DNA of 64,000 nucleotides from Cladopsammia gracilis (Eukaryota; Cnidaria; Anthozoa; Scleractinia; Dendrophylliidae): NCBI GenBank assembly GCA_022457155.1, contig JAJGOT010000434.1, positions 279,501 to 343,500 of the forward strand, read 5' to 3'. Shown piece by piece: positions 52,952 to 62,700 of this stretch (position 1 is its first letter; each line of letters starts with the position of its first letter). The notes under the pieces were generated by a model. It saw only the letters and a program-made list of their open reading frames with translations, ran no database searches and was not told where the DNA came from. The position numbers and the translations under genes were made by a program.

Positions 52952-55900
52952 CTGTGGAAACAAAACGAAGTAAAATAAATAAAACAAACTTTAAGCTTTA
53001 AGCTCATTAACCGCAACCCGCACTGGTATACCAATGTGGTTAAACAGGCTTTTCACATCAGACTTTATTCTAACTACATCAATAGGGTAAATGCCTTCGA
53101 TCACCAACCAACAGCCGATCTGTACCATCGCGGACCTCCAAGGGAACAGAGGGAGCAGTTGCTAAACGGAATAATGAGGATCCAAATCCACCATTTACAA
53201 TCATGCACAAAGTATCTAACAATAGTCGAAACGGCACGATCCACACCTACACTAACTACATCGTGGGGCCAATGATAAAGAAACCTACCACCCATAAATA
53301 ACCACATTTTTCATGACAATAGTTTAACCTTCGGACGTACAAGGGGGGGGGGGGATGGTTGCCACCCCCTCTTAAGTTTTTTCTCAGATATTTTCAAGAC
53401 CATTTAAGATTAGCCCATGCCGTTTTTAGTAGCTGTTCATTTATCCTTGAGACACATTTTGGTAAAGTTAGGCGACAACTGATTGCTATGGTAACGAGAT
53501 ATGACGTCATAAGTAACATGAGGTCAACTCATTTTTGAATAAAAATGCGTGTTTTCACCTTTTTCAGTGAAAAAAAACATATAAAATGCAACTTTAGCAA
53601 ACAATATTTGCAATTTCCGCATTTTTCCGATAAATTTGAATTTTTAGTAAAATCCAAGATGGCGGCCATCTTGGCGGCCATTTTGGATGACGTCACAGAC
53701 TCCAGCAGCGCCACAACCCATAATATTTACCTTATCTAGTAGAGCACATCGTGGGTTATCTATTAGATGTAAAATATTTCCGAAATATTGCAACATCGCG
53801 AAAACCCAAGGGGGTGGGAGGGGAGGGGGGGGGGTGCAACCACCCCTCCGTACCAAGGTGGGGGTAAAAGTTTGCGTGTACGTCCGAGGGTTAAGCAGCG
53901 GAGTCATTTATCAGTGCCCTTTTCCCAAAACGCCACAAAAAACCCGGACAATTTTATAAATACGGCTCTAATTCTGTCTCGACCCAAAACTAGGAAAGCG
54001 AGGAAAATATGGAGCAAGGGTTTAAAATTAAGGGACGACCACGTGATCAACGTGCAATGCATAAGGACTTATTTATCTACGGCGCGTAATTGTAATTGTA
54101 ATTGTAAATCTTTATTTAAACACGGTAAAATCATCAGGAACTTAACCTAGCTAACCTAACTAGCCTAAACAAATTACAAAACTAACTACAATTAATCTAA
54201 TAACCTGTTTTTCATGAATGCCGTGTGTAGTTTAAATTAAAAATTCAGATAAGCTGAACGTTTAAATTGACTTAGAGATTTAATTTCTTTCATATCACAG
54301 GGTAGGCTGTTCCAGAGAACTGCTCCGCTATAACTGAAGTTATTTTTCATGTAATTAGTTCGTGGGAACGGGACGACTAGTTTGTTATCAGAGTCCCTCA
54401 GGGAATAGTGCATTCCATTTCGTATAACGTAAATGCCCGTGAGAAAAGATAGCAAGAACAACTTACCGTTAGCGCTACGCAACAGATTCGACGACCAAAG
54501 CATTTACCATCAGCTTCTATAGCACCGTTACAAACAGTTCCTTTTTGGCACTGACCCCCAATGGTACGACATTTCGGCAGTGGCCCTTCCCCAGTACGCT
54601 ACAAAAGACGGACAACCATATAAATTGATTTCGTTAAACGCGGTTTAATTTTGGCTGGACCCCAGACTCATCCGTAGGGAGATAAAAAGTAGCTAGGGGG
54701 TTAAAAAGGGAGTCCACGTGCACCACGTTTGACCAAGGTGCAATGCCTAGGGACGTATTTATCTGTACGGAGCGTGGATGCCTTGTGAAAAAAATAATAA
54801 TAAATGCAAAAAGAACTCACCGTTAGCGCTACACAACAGATTCGATCACCACGGCATTTACCCTCAACTTCGATAGCACCGCTACAGACAGGTCCTGCTT
54901 GGCACTGGCCCCCAAGGCTACGACATTTCGGTAGTGGCTCTTCCCCAGTACGCTACAAAAGACGGACAACCATATAAATTGATTTCGTTAAACGCGGTTT
55001 AATTTTGGCTCGACTCCAGACTCATCCGTAGGGAGATAAAAAGTAGCTAGGGGGGTTAAAAAGGGAGTCCACGTGCACCACGTTTGACCAAGGTGCAATG
55101 CCTAGGGACGTATTTATCTGTACGGAGCGTGGATGCCTTGTGAAAAAAAAAAAATAATAATAAATGCAAAAAGAACTAACCGTTAGAGCTACACAACAGA
55201 TTCGATCACCACGGCATTTACCCTCAACTTCGATAGCACCGCTACAGACAGGTCCTGCTTGGCACTGGCCCCCAAGGCTACGACATTTCGGTAGTGGCTC
55301 TTCCCCAGTACGCTACAAAAGACGGACAACCATATAAATTGATTTCGTTAAACGCGGTTTAATTTTGGCTCGACCCCAGACTCATCCGTAGGGAGATAAA
55401 AAGTAGCTAGGGGGTTAAAAAGGGAGTCCACGTGCACCACGTTTGACCAAGGTGCAATGCCTAGGGACGTATTTATCTGTACGGAGCGTGGATGCCTTGT
55501 GAAAAAAAATAATAATAAATGCAAAAAGAACTCACCGTTAGCGCTACACAACAGATTCGATCACCACGGCATTTACCCTCAACTTCGATAGCACCGCTAC
55601 AGACAGGTCCTGCTTGGCACTGGCCCCCAAGGCTACGACATTTCGGTAGTGGCTCTTCCCCAGTACGCTACAAAAGACGGACAACCATATAAATTGATTT
55701 CGTTAAACGCGGTTTAATTTTGGCTCGACCCCAGACTCATCCGTAGGGAGATAAAAAGTAGCTAGGGGGGTTAAAAAGGGAGTCCACGTGCACCACGTTT
55801 GACCAAGGTGCAATGCCTAGGGACGTATTTATCTGTACGGAGCGTGGATGCCTTGTGAAAAAAATAATAATAAATGCAAAAAGAACTCACCGTTAGCGCT

Positions 55901-57222
55901 ACACAACAGATTCGATCACCACGGCATTTACCCTCAACTTCGATAGCACCGCTACAGACAGGTCCTGCTTGGCACTGGCCCCCAAGGCTACGACATTTCG
56001 GTAGTGGCTCTTCCCCAGTACGCTACAAAAGACGGACAACCATATAAATTGATTTCGTTAAACGCGGTTTCATTTTGGCTCGACCCCAGACTCAACCGTA
56101 GGGAGATAAAAAGTAACTAGGAAGGTTAAAAAGGGAGTCCACGTGCACCACGTTTGACCAAGGTGCAATGCCTAGGGACGTATTTATCTGTACGGAGCGT
56201 GGATGCCTTGTAAAAAAAAAATTCCAAAAGAACTCACCGTTAGCGCTACACAACAGATTCGATCACCACGGCATTTACCCTCAACTTCGATAGCACCGCT
56301 ACAGACAGGTCCTGCTTGGCACTGGCCCCCAAGGCTACGACATTTCGGTAGTGGCTCTTCCCCAGTACGCTACAAAAGACGGACAACCATATAAATTGAT
56401 TTCGTTAAACGCCGTTTAATTTTGGCTCGACCCCAGACTCATCCGTAGGGAGATGAAAAGTAACTAGGAAGGTTAAAAAGGGAGTCCACGTGCACCACGT
56501 TTGACCAAGGTGCAATGCCTAGGAACGTATTTATCTGTCCGGGCCTTGATGCCTTGTGAAAAAAAAAATGCAAAAAGAACTCACCGTTAGCGCTACACAA
56601 CAGATTCGATCACCACGGCATTTACCCTCAACTTCGATAGCACCGCTACAGACAGGTCCTGCTTGGCATTGGCCCCCAAGGCTACGGCAACATTTTTGCT
56701 TTGCCCTACGTTCGTTTTCTGCGAATGGAGAAATAACAAGCCTTCTTAAGTCGTCTACCGCACGTGTCTAAGGCTGCTCCCACCTCCAAAAATAAATTAT
56801 AAGTTCGATGTTTTTTTTTTTTTTGCTTTTTTTTATAATTTTCCCACATTAATAGATCTACAATACAGATCAGAAACAGAAATTAAGGCACAGATGACTG
56901 ACGGTTAACCGCCGTGGACCCTTCTTTAACGCGTAGACGAGCTTAACCGTCTTCTGGTGTCCACGGAGGCTTTGTACCAACATGCTTTACCAGTATGCTC
57001 ACGTGGAACACTGAAAGTTCCATAGAAAATACTACTTAAAATATTCTTCATTTGAATTATCACGTGATGAAATTTCATTCACGGACTCAAAACTTTGAAC
57101 TACATCACTTGATACCACGCGAATAAGAGAAACTCCTTACCTTCAACCATGGCATCTCCACGACCCAAAGATACGCCACTTAACAGCACCAGAAAGCACA
57201 GTTGTAACAGGATAGAAGTCAT
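52946..57222 (-). CDS. secreted protein with seven tandem defensin-like six-Cys modules
   Basis: Reconstructed multi-exon gene on the minus strand. The signal-peptide exon (57141-57234) ends in phase 1. Exon 2 (134 bp) starts in phase 1 and ends in phase 0. Six further 132-bp exons are phase 0-0. A probable terminal exon at 52951 gives Lys-stop and an AATAAA at 52887-52892. Every module has C-x6-C-x5-C-x9-C-x5-CC, with GGQC before the second Cys and GKC at the fourth. This falls within the general beta-defensin pattern (C-x4-8-C-x3-5-C-x9-13-C-x4-7-CC). The predicted product is about 335 residues. The likely role is an antimicrobial or toxin-like secreted peptide chain, inferred from cysteine spacing only. 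Five central exons are almost identical, showing recent duplication or gene conversion. Confidence 0.72.
52991..53161 (-). CDS. alternative C-terminal exon candidate
   Basis: Acceptor ATTATTCCGTTTAG, then 56 open codons in phase 0 ending at TAA (52993-52991). The product includes GIYPIDVVRIKSDVKSLFN and shows no cysteine pattern. Another frame of the same stretch is also open for 40 codons, so coding status is uncertain. Confidence 0.3.
   Translation of the reverse strand, partial: QLLPLFPWRSAMVQIGCWLVIEGIYPIDVVRIKSDVKSLFNHIGIPVRVAVNELKA
53328..53890. repeat. TTAA MITE of the GACGTCA family, copy C (complete)
   Basis: TTAA lies at 53324-53327 and 53891-53894. The ends are CCTTCGGACGTACA and TGTACGTCCGAGGG. 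It includes the G-rich stretch and GCGGCCATCTTGGCGGCC. Complete reference copy for those at 30753 and 37983. It lies in the 3' part of the defensin-like gene. Confidence 0.9.
53906..54085 (-). pseudogene. relic of an eighth defensin-like repeat unit
   Basis: The sequence is a diverged copy of the start of the repeat exon (minus strand CGTTTTGGGAAAAGGGC) plus the adjoining intron. The splice acceptor AG has become GG and the rest of the exon is missing next to the MITE. It shows the array was once longer. Confidence 0.65.
54086..54462 (-). mobile_element. 3' end of a CR1/L2-like LINE
   Basis: The minus strand decodes the extreme C-terminus of a LINE reverse transcriptase (RDSDNKLVVPFPRTNYMKN, SYSGAVLWNSLP, LSQFKRSAYL) and ends in an (ATTACA)n-type tail (plus TTGTAA units at 54090-54107). 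It inserted in the intron immediately next to the last repeat exon. Confidence 0.85.
54467..54598 (-). CDS. defensin-like exon 8 (132 bp, most diverged)
   Basis: Acceptor TTTTGTAG, donor GTAAGT. It keeps all six Cys and spacings but differs from its sisters at several residues (for example C-R-T-I-G-G-Q-C and GKCFGRRICC). As the oldest-looking unit at the 3' edge, it is probably not part of the recent homogenisation. Confidence 0.78.
54821..54952 (-). CDS. defensin-like exon 7 (132 bp)
   Basis: Acceptor TTTTGTAG, donor GTGAGT. Encodes RTGEEPLPKCRSLGGQC followed by the rest of the module. Protein identical to exons 3-6. Confidence 0.8.
55181..55312 (-). CDS. defensin-like exon 6 (132 bp)
   Basis: Same module. 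One silent change near the 3' end (GCTCTA for GCGCTA), and the donor is GTTAGT in place of GTGAGT. Confidence 0.8.
55536..55667 (-). CDS. defensin-like exon 5 (132 bp)
   Basis: Same module with GTGAGT donor. Sequence appears identical to exons 4 and 7. Confidence 0.8.
55891..56022 (-). CDS. defensin-like exon 4 (132 bp)
   Basis: Same module with GTGAGT donor. Confidence 0.8.
56238..56369 (-). CDS. defensin-like exon 3 (132 bp)
   Basis: Same module with GTGAGT donor. First of the phase 0-0 units after exon 2. Confidence 0.8.
56585..56718 (-). CDS. defensin-like exon 2 (134 bp, phase 1-0)
   Basis: The acceptor TTTCTCCATTCGCAG differs from the repeats and gives a different N-terminal linker, NERRAKQKCC, before the shared module. 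It has a seventh Cys directly next to the first. A dibasic RR could be a propeptide cleavage site. The phase 1 start matches exon 1 exactly, and this is the main evidence that the signal peptide belongs to the array. Confidence 0.78.
56750..57140. other. intron 1 of the defensin-like gene
   Basis: Intron sequence with a T-rich stretch at 56811-56834 and a short inverted repeat GACGGTTAA/TTAACCGTC (56900-56953). No exon seen. Confidence 0.6.
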
Positions 57223-57234
57223 CGCCAAAATTAA
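57141..57234 (-). CDS. defensin-like exon 1: signal peptide
   Basis: The acceptor CCTTTTTATACAG is followed by 12 nt of leader and ATG at 57222-57220. MTSILLQLCFLVLLSGVSLG is a classic hydrophobic signal peptide with a small-residue cleavage region (GVSLG-RGD). The donor is GAAG then GTAAGG, phase 1. An upstream in-frame Met at 57294 lies before the acceptor and would be intronic. Confidence 0.8.
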
Positions 57235-57389
57235 CTGTATAAAAAGGTTGTTATAGTTGGTGGGAAAATTGTTGACAGTGCAGGGCTGGTTCATGTTGGA
57301 GGAAAAACGAAAGTTTTGCTATTTCTTAGACATGCAAACGCATTTCCAATCTTTTGATAAGTTATCTTAACGAAGTTGTGTTAAAAATG

Positions 57390-58750
57390 AGCCTTGAAGT
57401 TTAGTTTGAACACAACTTATATCTTTGATCTGCGGGTAAATATCCGTTCTGCAACACAAACGATGACATTGCATCCCCGAAATGAAAAAAAAAATGTCTA
57501 AGGAATGTTGACATGATAAAATTTCAACCAAATCTGATTTTCTTATCGACAATCAAGTTGAGCATGAACAAAAATGTTTTTGTGCGTTTGCTCGACTCAG
57601 TACCTAACTCAATCGACTGTGATATCATAAAAAGCTACTTACCACAGTATTTCACACAAGTCTTTGGTAGACTCTGATCAGGTTCACTGGTTTGCCAAGA
57701 ATGAAGAGAGCCTGCAAAGACACCGTATAAAAGCATAATTATATTCATTTACATAATGCCAGAAGGTCGTTTATTTCCATTGGATAGTACGAGCATTGCT
57801 AAGTATTTGGCTTTTTGAATGAAACCATCCACAGATAATAACTCTTCGGAAATGCGTGTGCGTGGGTGACTAAGGCATATCAATTACACAATTACACAAC
57901 CCACGCATAATAAGCAAAGAACGTTTAATTTGTCAACAGCAAACTTTGAAAAACAAGTTGTGGTTATTACAATGTGACAAAATGATTCTATCATTAAAAA
58001 CGCGTTTACAGATGATTGGGAGGATTTCGTTCATTCGCACTTTTTATTCCAAGCGTAATTACTGTCACTTACTTAATTAATGCAGTCCCAAGCTAACGTA
58101 TTTCTTTGCGAAGGAACATTGGAGGTCAAACAAAACAATACCCTCTATATCTCCTCTGTACATGTCCTTTCCGCAACATCAACGATGACACTGAAGTATC
58201 AAGGAAATGAAAAGGAAAAATGATCGAGATATATGACTTTCACATGAACAAAAACGATGCGTTTGCGCCTTTTCTTGTCTCTGTAACTAACTCAATGGAC
58301 TATGATATCAGAACTTGAAAACCTCAGTTTCTCACACCCGTACAAGTATTTCAGAGACTTTAATCAGGATCGATATTTTGCCAAGAACGAAGAGATCCTG
58401 AAAAGAAATTAAACTGGATAAAAGAAAATATCACTCTACATAACGCCACACGGTTGTTTATTTGGGTAGTTCGATCGTTTCTAAGTATTTGTTTTTTTGA
58501 ATGAAACCATCCACAATTAACAACTCTTTAAAAATGGATGTGTCGCAACCCTCGTAACCGCGTTATTCCAATTAGCTTCGAGCGTTTGTGAACTATAATT
58601 TATAATTTGAAAAAAAAATTGTTGTAATAACGCGACATCAAAACGTGTTTACATTTGATTGATATGAGTTTGTCCATCAGTACATTTTTTTTATCATAAG
58701 CATAATTACTGTCACTAATTTAATTAATGCAACCTCAAACTTGTTTTCTT
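57390..58750. repeat. tandem duplication of the 5' flank of the defensin-like gene
   Basis: 57390-58080 and about 58140-58750 share blocks in the same order: ACGATGACA, CATGAACAAAAA, TAACTCAAT-GACT, the UTR exon, and GAATGAAACCATCCAC. Similarity is moderate, so the event is old. The second UTR-exon copy lost its donor. Confidence 0.7.
57643..57711 (-). other. 5' UTR exon of the defensin-like gene (candidate)
   Basis: Acceptor GTGTCTTTGCAG and donor GTAAGTAGC bound 69 bp without an ATG in useful context. A diverged duplicate of this exon and its surroundings lies at 58320-58398. Confidence 0.5.
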
Positions 58751-59218
58751 TACTCTTTTTTTTAAAGAAAAATCGTGGGAGAGCAAACCCACGCTTATCC
58801 TCTCGGTAACAAAGCCTTTGCTCGTGACGCTACGCGGCCATTTCGGTGTCCCAAAACAATGAAATGGCGGCCATATTGGCGTCCTAAACGAACCCTATGA
58901 GACTTTAGCTGTATTCTTATTCAAACATTTCCTATTGTTATATAGCTGGAGTTTTTGTCAATACAACGCGCGCGTTGATTGGTTGATTCATCGTCACATG
59001 ACATCTAACAAACAAACTGTTTCCCGCCAATTGTGCTGAGCGGGCAACATTTGCGAAAGCAGGCAACAATTTTGAAGTCAGAGGGTAACATTGCACTGTT
59101 GCGCGGTAACGCACGTGATCAGACCATGACAAAAGGTGGCACGATTATGATGGATGGAGTGCTCGGCGCGTTATTCAAACTGTCTTGTGTTGTGTTTTTT
59201 TTTGTGTTGCTATATAAC
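58751..59218. other. no gene seen
   Basis: Non-coding sequence with GCGGCCATATTGGCG-type motifs near 58867. No supported exon. Confidence 0.45.
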
Positions 59219-59362
59219 AAATCACTTAATGACTGGTCCCGAGGGAAACAGTGAATTTTATTTCCCGAGAATCTCGATTTTTCCCGAGACGAAGTCGAGG
59301 GAAACATCGAGATTCGAGGGAAACAAAATTCACTGTTTCCCGAGGGATCAGTCATTAAGTGT
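59219..59362. repeat. palindromic MITE with CACTTAATGACTG arms
   Basis: The arms CACTTAATGACTGGTCCCGA and the complement TCGGGAAACAGTG-type segments surround a GACGAAGTC centre. Short, non-coding. Confidence 0.87.
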
Positions 59363-59659
59363 TTATTGTTTTAGCACTTCAATATGGCCGCCTGTCATGT
59401 GAGTGAAAACACTCTTCAGTCTTGCACATCCTTTTAAACTATACTTAAAGATCTATTGACGCGTAGAGCGAGCATAGACACCTGCATTTATATCGTGATA
59501 AAGCATATGCAAACATTTTAAGGCGTTTTGAAACTGATCTAAAAAAAATGTTTTAAAAAATGATCTAAATTAAAAAAAATTATAAGAAACTAAATTTTCG
59601 GCAAACTCTCTGTTGCCTTCGTTTTTTTTTTTTTTAATAACACGGCTTCTTTTTATTAA

Positions 59660-60379
59660 GGTTACAGTGTACCTTCAGATCGAAAATTTATCGAATTTTT
59701 TTTTTTTTGGCGTCAAAATAAAGTTTACAGAATGAACTTTCATCCAAAAAAGGATTATCGACAAATAGTGAAAATTGACGGAGAAATGACGGTATAACTT
59801 TTGTGGGCGGAGTTTGTTTATGAAGCGATATGTTTTTTTAAGCGCTGTTTTCTCAAAGTTAATTTTTCGCTTGTTGGGAACACTTTAAAGAGCTACAACT
59901 CAAAGGGAATTTGTTCGATTTTCCTCAAATTTGGACAGAAGCTAGGCTAACATATAATCAACAAAAACGTGTCGGCGAATTTCTTATTTCCGAAAACGTT
60001 TTCGTCAAGAGCCATTTCCGTGCGATCATTCCAATTTTTTTCTCTCTGTTTCGAAAATATTCTGTAACTTTTCACTGCAATTGAATATGGGAAATCGCCG
60101 ACACGCTTTTTTAGCGCTTCGTGTCCGGAAACCCGAGAACAAATCAAATTAGCAAAATACAATAATCGCTTTGAGTTATAGCGTTTTAAAGCTGATTCGG
60201 ACGTTCGAATTAAGACGTCGTAAAAAATTCGACAATTCACTTTATTACCAAATGGTTTCCATATTTAGATAGCCAGCTCTATAAGCTTTAATTTGATATC
60301 TGGGTTTAGGTATATTAAGTGTAATCTTAAGACGCTAGAGCTGTTATACTAGAGACACCCCCGAAGGTACACTGTAACC
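59660..60379. repeat. TTAA MITE (GGTTACAGTGTACCTTC ends), copy 2
   Basis: TTAA lies at 59656-59659 and 60380-60383. Nearly identical to 35808-36526 along its whole length. Confidence 0.92.
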
Positions 60380-61750
60380 TTAAAAAGAATACATCTTTGC
60401 AAGCTAAAAATACAATATTAATGTGTAGAAATAAAAAAAAATGTAAATATAATTCGTCAGAGTTAGTGGGTGTTTCTTGGTGTTGCGAAAGCCATTGTTG
60501 GTTTGCTTTTGTGTTATGGTGTGGGTATTGTTCAGTGTCTTTTGAATCTTTTGTTTTACGTCATCTGATAAGCACACCATCCGCAACACCAAGAAACTAC
60601 CGAGTAAGTTTGAAACAGTGTCTCTGCATGCATAATCGGGGTATGTACTTGGTGTATCCCTTATTATTTTGTATTTAAACACTTAGTTTTTATTTCAGAA
60701 GAAAAAGAAGATAAAAACAGCAGAATGGGGAATCGAACCCGGGCCGTATGATCTACTCCATGCACACTATACCACCGAGGACAAGCTGCCGGAAATTGTA
60801 ATTTTTTAAGGGATATAAGATAATAAGCTGCCAACCCAGACCATATATAAGAACTAACCCTTTCAATACACTGGAAATACTGGAATCAGTGCTTAACCTT
60901 AAATACTAAAATCAGTGCTTCAACCCTAGATACTGTAATCCGACCCTAAATTACACTGCAATATATCTAAATACATCACAATAAGGGATACATAAAGTAC
61001 CATACATTATGAATAGGGATACACCAAGTACCTAGGATAATCGGTTCTTATTTGCCGCTGGCCTCCAGGGATGCTGCTAAAGGTAAATAAACCTGTGGGA
61101 ATTGTATATGTTCGTTTGCAGAGTTGCGGTCTTGGAAGGAATGCGAAGCTGATCCCAGGAAAAGTCGTTCTTGCCTGTTGTTCAGGTTTCTTTGTAGAAT
61201 TTTAACGTAATCTGGGTGAATGTCGTGATCTGTTGTTTCGGAGTGGTGCCTAATGGCGCTTTCATTGTTCGATCTTGTACCCGGCTTGTGGTCTGCACCT
61301 CGTGATCATGAATTCCAGGATCTCTCACTATCTCCGACATAGGTGAAATCACATGTAAGATCATTTTAACATTTTTAAGATCAGTTTCAAAACATTTTCA
61401 AGTTAACATGATAAATACTGACCGCCCAAATAACATTTTTAAGAACCGGGAAAACCGTCTGTTCTCGCAGGCTATCTTGCTATCTTTCTGATGATAAAAA
61501 TAAGTGTGTCAACCTCGTTTCCAGGTTCTCTCTTTTTTCTGTCCCCTGGTGCGAGGTTGAGTGTAGGTGTGCGTGCGGGATTGACTAATTTACATATCCA
61601 TGGATACGTTGATCACCCTCTACAATATAAATTGACGTAGAACGTTTGTGAAGTATAATATTTGCCGTAGAACACTCATTCTTCTAATGCCACACAGAGT
61701 GATGGGATTACAGCTGATAGGATTGTGTTCATCGGCTCTCATAGTCAGAA
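60380..61750. other. repeat-rich intergenic region
   Basis: It contains an inverted pair GTTTCTTGGTGTTGCG/CGCAACACCAAGAAAC (60469-60597) and an inverted pair TACTTGGTGTATCCC/GGGATACACCAAGTA (60646-61031) enclosing a tRNA-like sequence. AATACT-rich degenerate repeats lie at 60860-60960. No exon seen. Confidence 0.5.
60722..60785 (-). pseudogene. tRNA-derived sequence
   Basis: The minus strand has TCGGTGGTATAGTG (D-arm/A box, as in Glu/Asp/Gly tRNAs) and CCGGGTTCGATTCCCC (T arm/B box) at tRNA spacing. The anticodon and acceptor stems do not form properly, so it is a tRNA pseudogene or SINE head. Confidence 0.55.
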
Positions 61751-61756
61751 GCGTAT

Positions 61757-61999
61757 TGTCACTAATTTATTCAACACTGCCCCAAGCGTGATATCGCTAA
61801 TTTATTCAACACTTCCCCAAGCGGGCTGCTGCTAATTTATTCAACACTGCCCTTAGCGTGCTGTCGCTAATTTATTCAACACTGCCCCAAGCGGGCTACT
61901 GCTAATTTGTTCAACACTGCCTCAAGCGGGCTGCTGCTAATTTATTTAACACTGCCCTTAGCGTGCTGTCGCTAATTTATTCAACACTGCCCCAAGCTT
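61757..61999. repeat. 35-bp satellite, seven units
   Basis: Units based on CTAATTTATTCAACACTGCC start at 61762, 61797, 61832, 61867, 61902, 61937 and 61972, exactly 35 bp apart. GCGTGCTGTCG- and GCGGGCTGCTG-type ends partly alternate. Confidence 0.97.
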
Positions 62000-62578
62000 G
62001 TTTTTGTTTTTCTTGAAAAGCACAGAATGGCAAACCCTAGGTAAACCTCTTGGTGACCACGTTTCCATAGGCGCAAAGAGTGGGCACAATTACAGTTTTA
62101 TCGCTCAGTCAATTCAAAAGCCTGATCTCCTTTCTCCTCAAGCATTTTCTCTTCAAACAGTTACAAATGCCCTACGGTATTCTAGGCTTATAAACGAGCC
62201 TTCTGCCAACTGTGCTATTCCTGCGGGTCCTTGTGATCATAACAGGGTGAAGCATGGAATAATATGGAAATGTGTGTGCGACGTTTGGTGGGACTATTGA
62301 CACGACCGGGCTTTTTGAATGGGTCAAATCTGTCTTAAAAGGGCGGAAATATACCATTTATTAAAGGACGTTCGCACTCATTGTTATGCGCATCCTTGGG
62401 TGGTCGGCGACCCCCATTTTTTTTTTTTGATAAAATGAAAACAATGAACTAAAAATCAATGTAAAATCAATTTTAAATTAATTTTTGTTTTCATTTCTCT
62501 ACCCGCGCGACATCGAATCCTGCCAACCTGCGGCTGTCAGAATTTGCAAATGCTGTCGTTTAAAGATTAGATTTCCTT
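62000..62578. other. no gene seen
   Basis: A 100-codon plus-strand open stretch begins within the satellite edge (61998-62300). It has no recognisable domain and overlaps a minus-strand one, so I do not call it. Confidence 0.4.
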
Positions 62579-62579
62579 T

Positions 62580-62700
62580 AAAGCCTGGATTCCATATAAT
62601 CGCAACGATCGCAACGATCGCTGCGATTCTTGCGACCCTTGCGATCATATGGAAACCAACCGTTGCGATCGTTGCGATTGTATGGAAACCAGGCTTAAGA
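62580..62700. repeat. MITE with AAGCCTGGNTTCCATA ends
   Basis: The ends are AAGCCTGGATTCCATATAAT and ATTGTATGGAAACCAGGCTT in inverted order. The interior is GCAACGATC/GATCGTTGC repeats forming a near-complete palindrome. The TTAA-like flank is imperfect. Confidence 0.87.

Noticed and set aside
54821..56718. CRISPR-like array
   Set aside because: Regular spacing of near-identical units could suggest an array, but the units are 132-bp exons with splice sites and 220-bp introns in a eukaryotic genome.
57100..57294. Longer N-terminus from the upstream Met at 57294
   Set aside because: The region before 57234 ends in a clear splice acceptor, so the Met at 57222 with its hydrophobic signal sequence is preferred.
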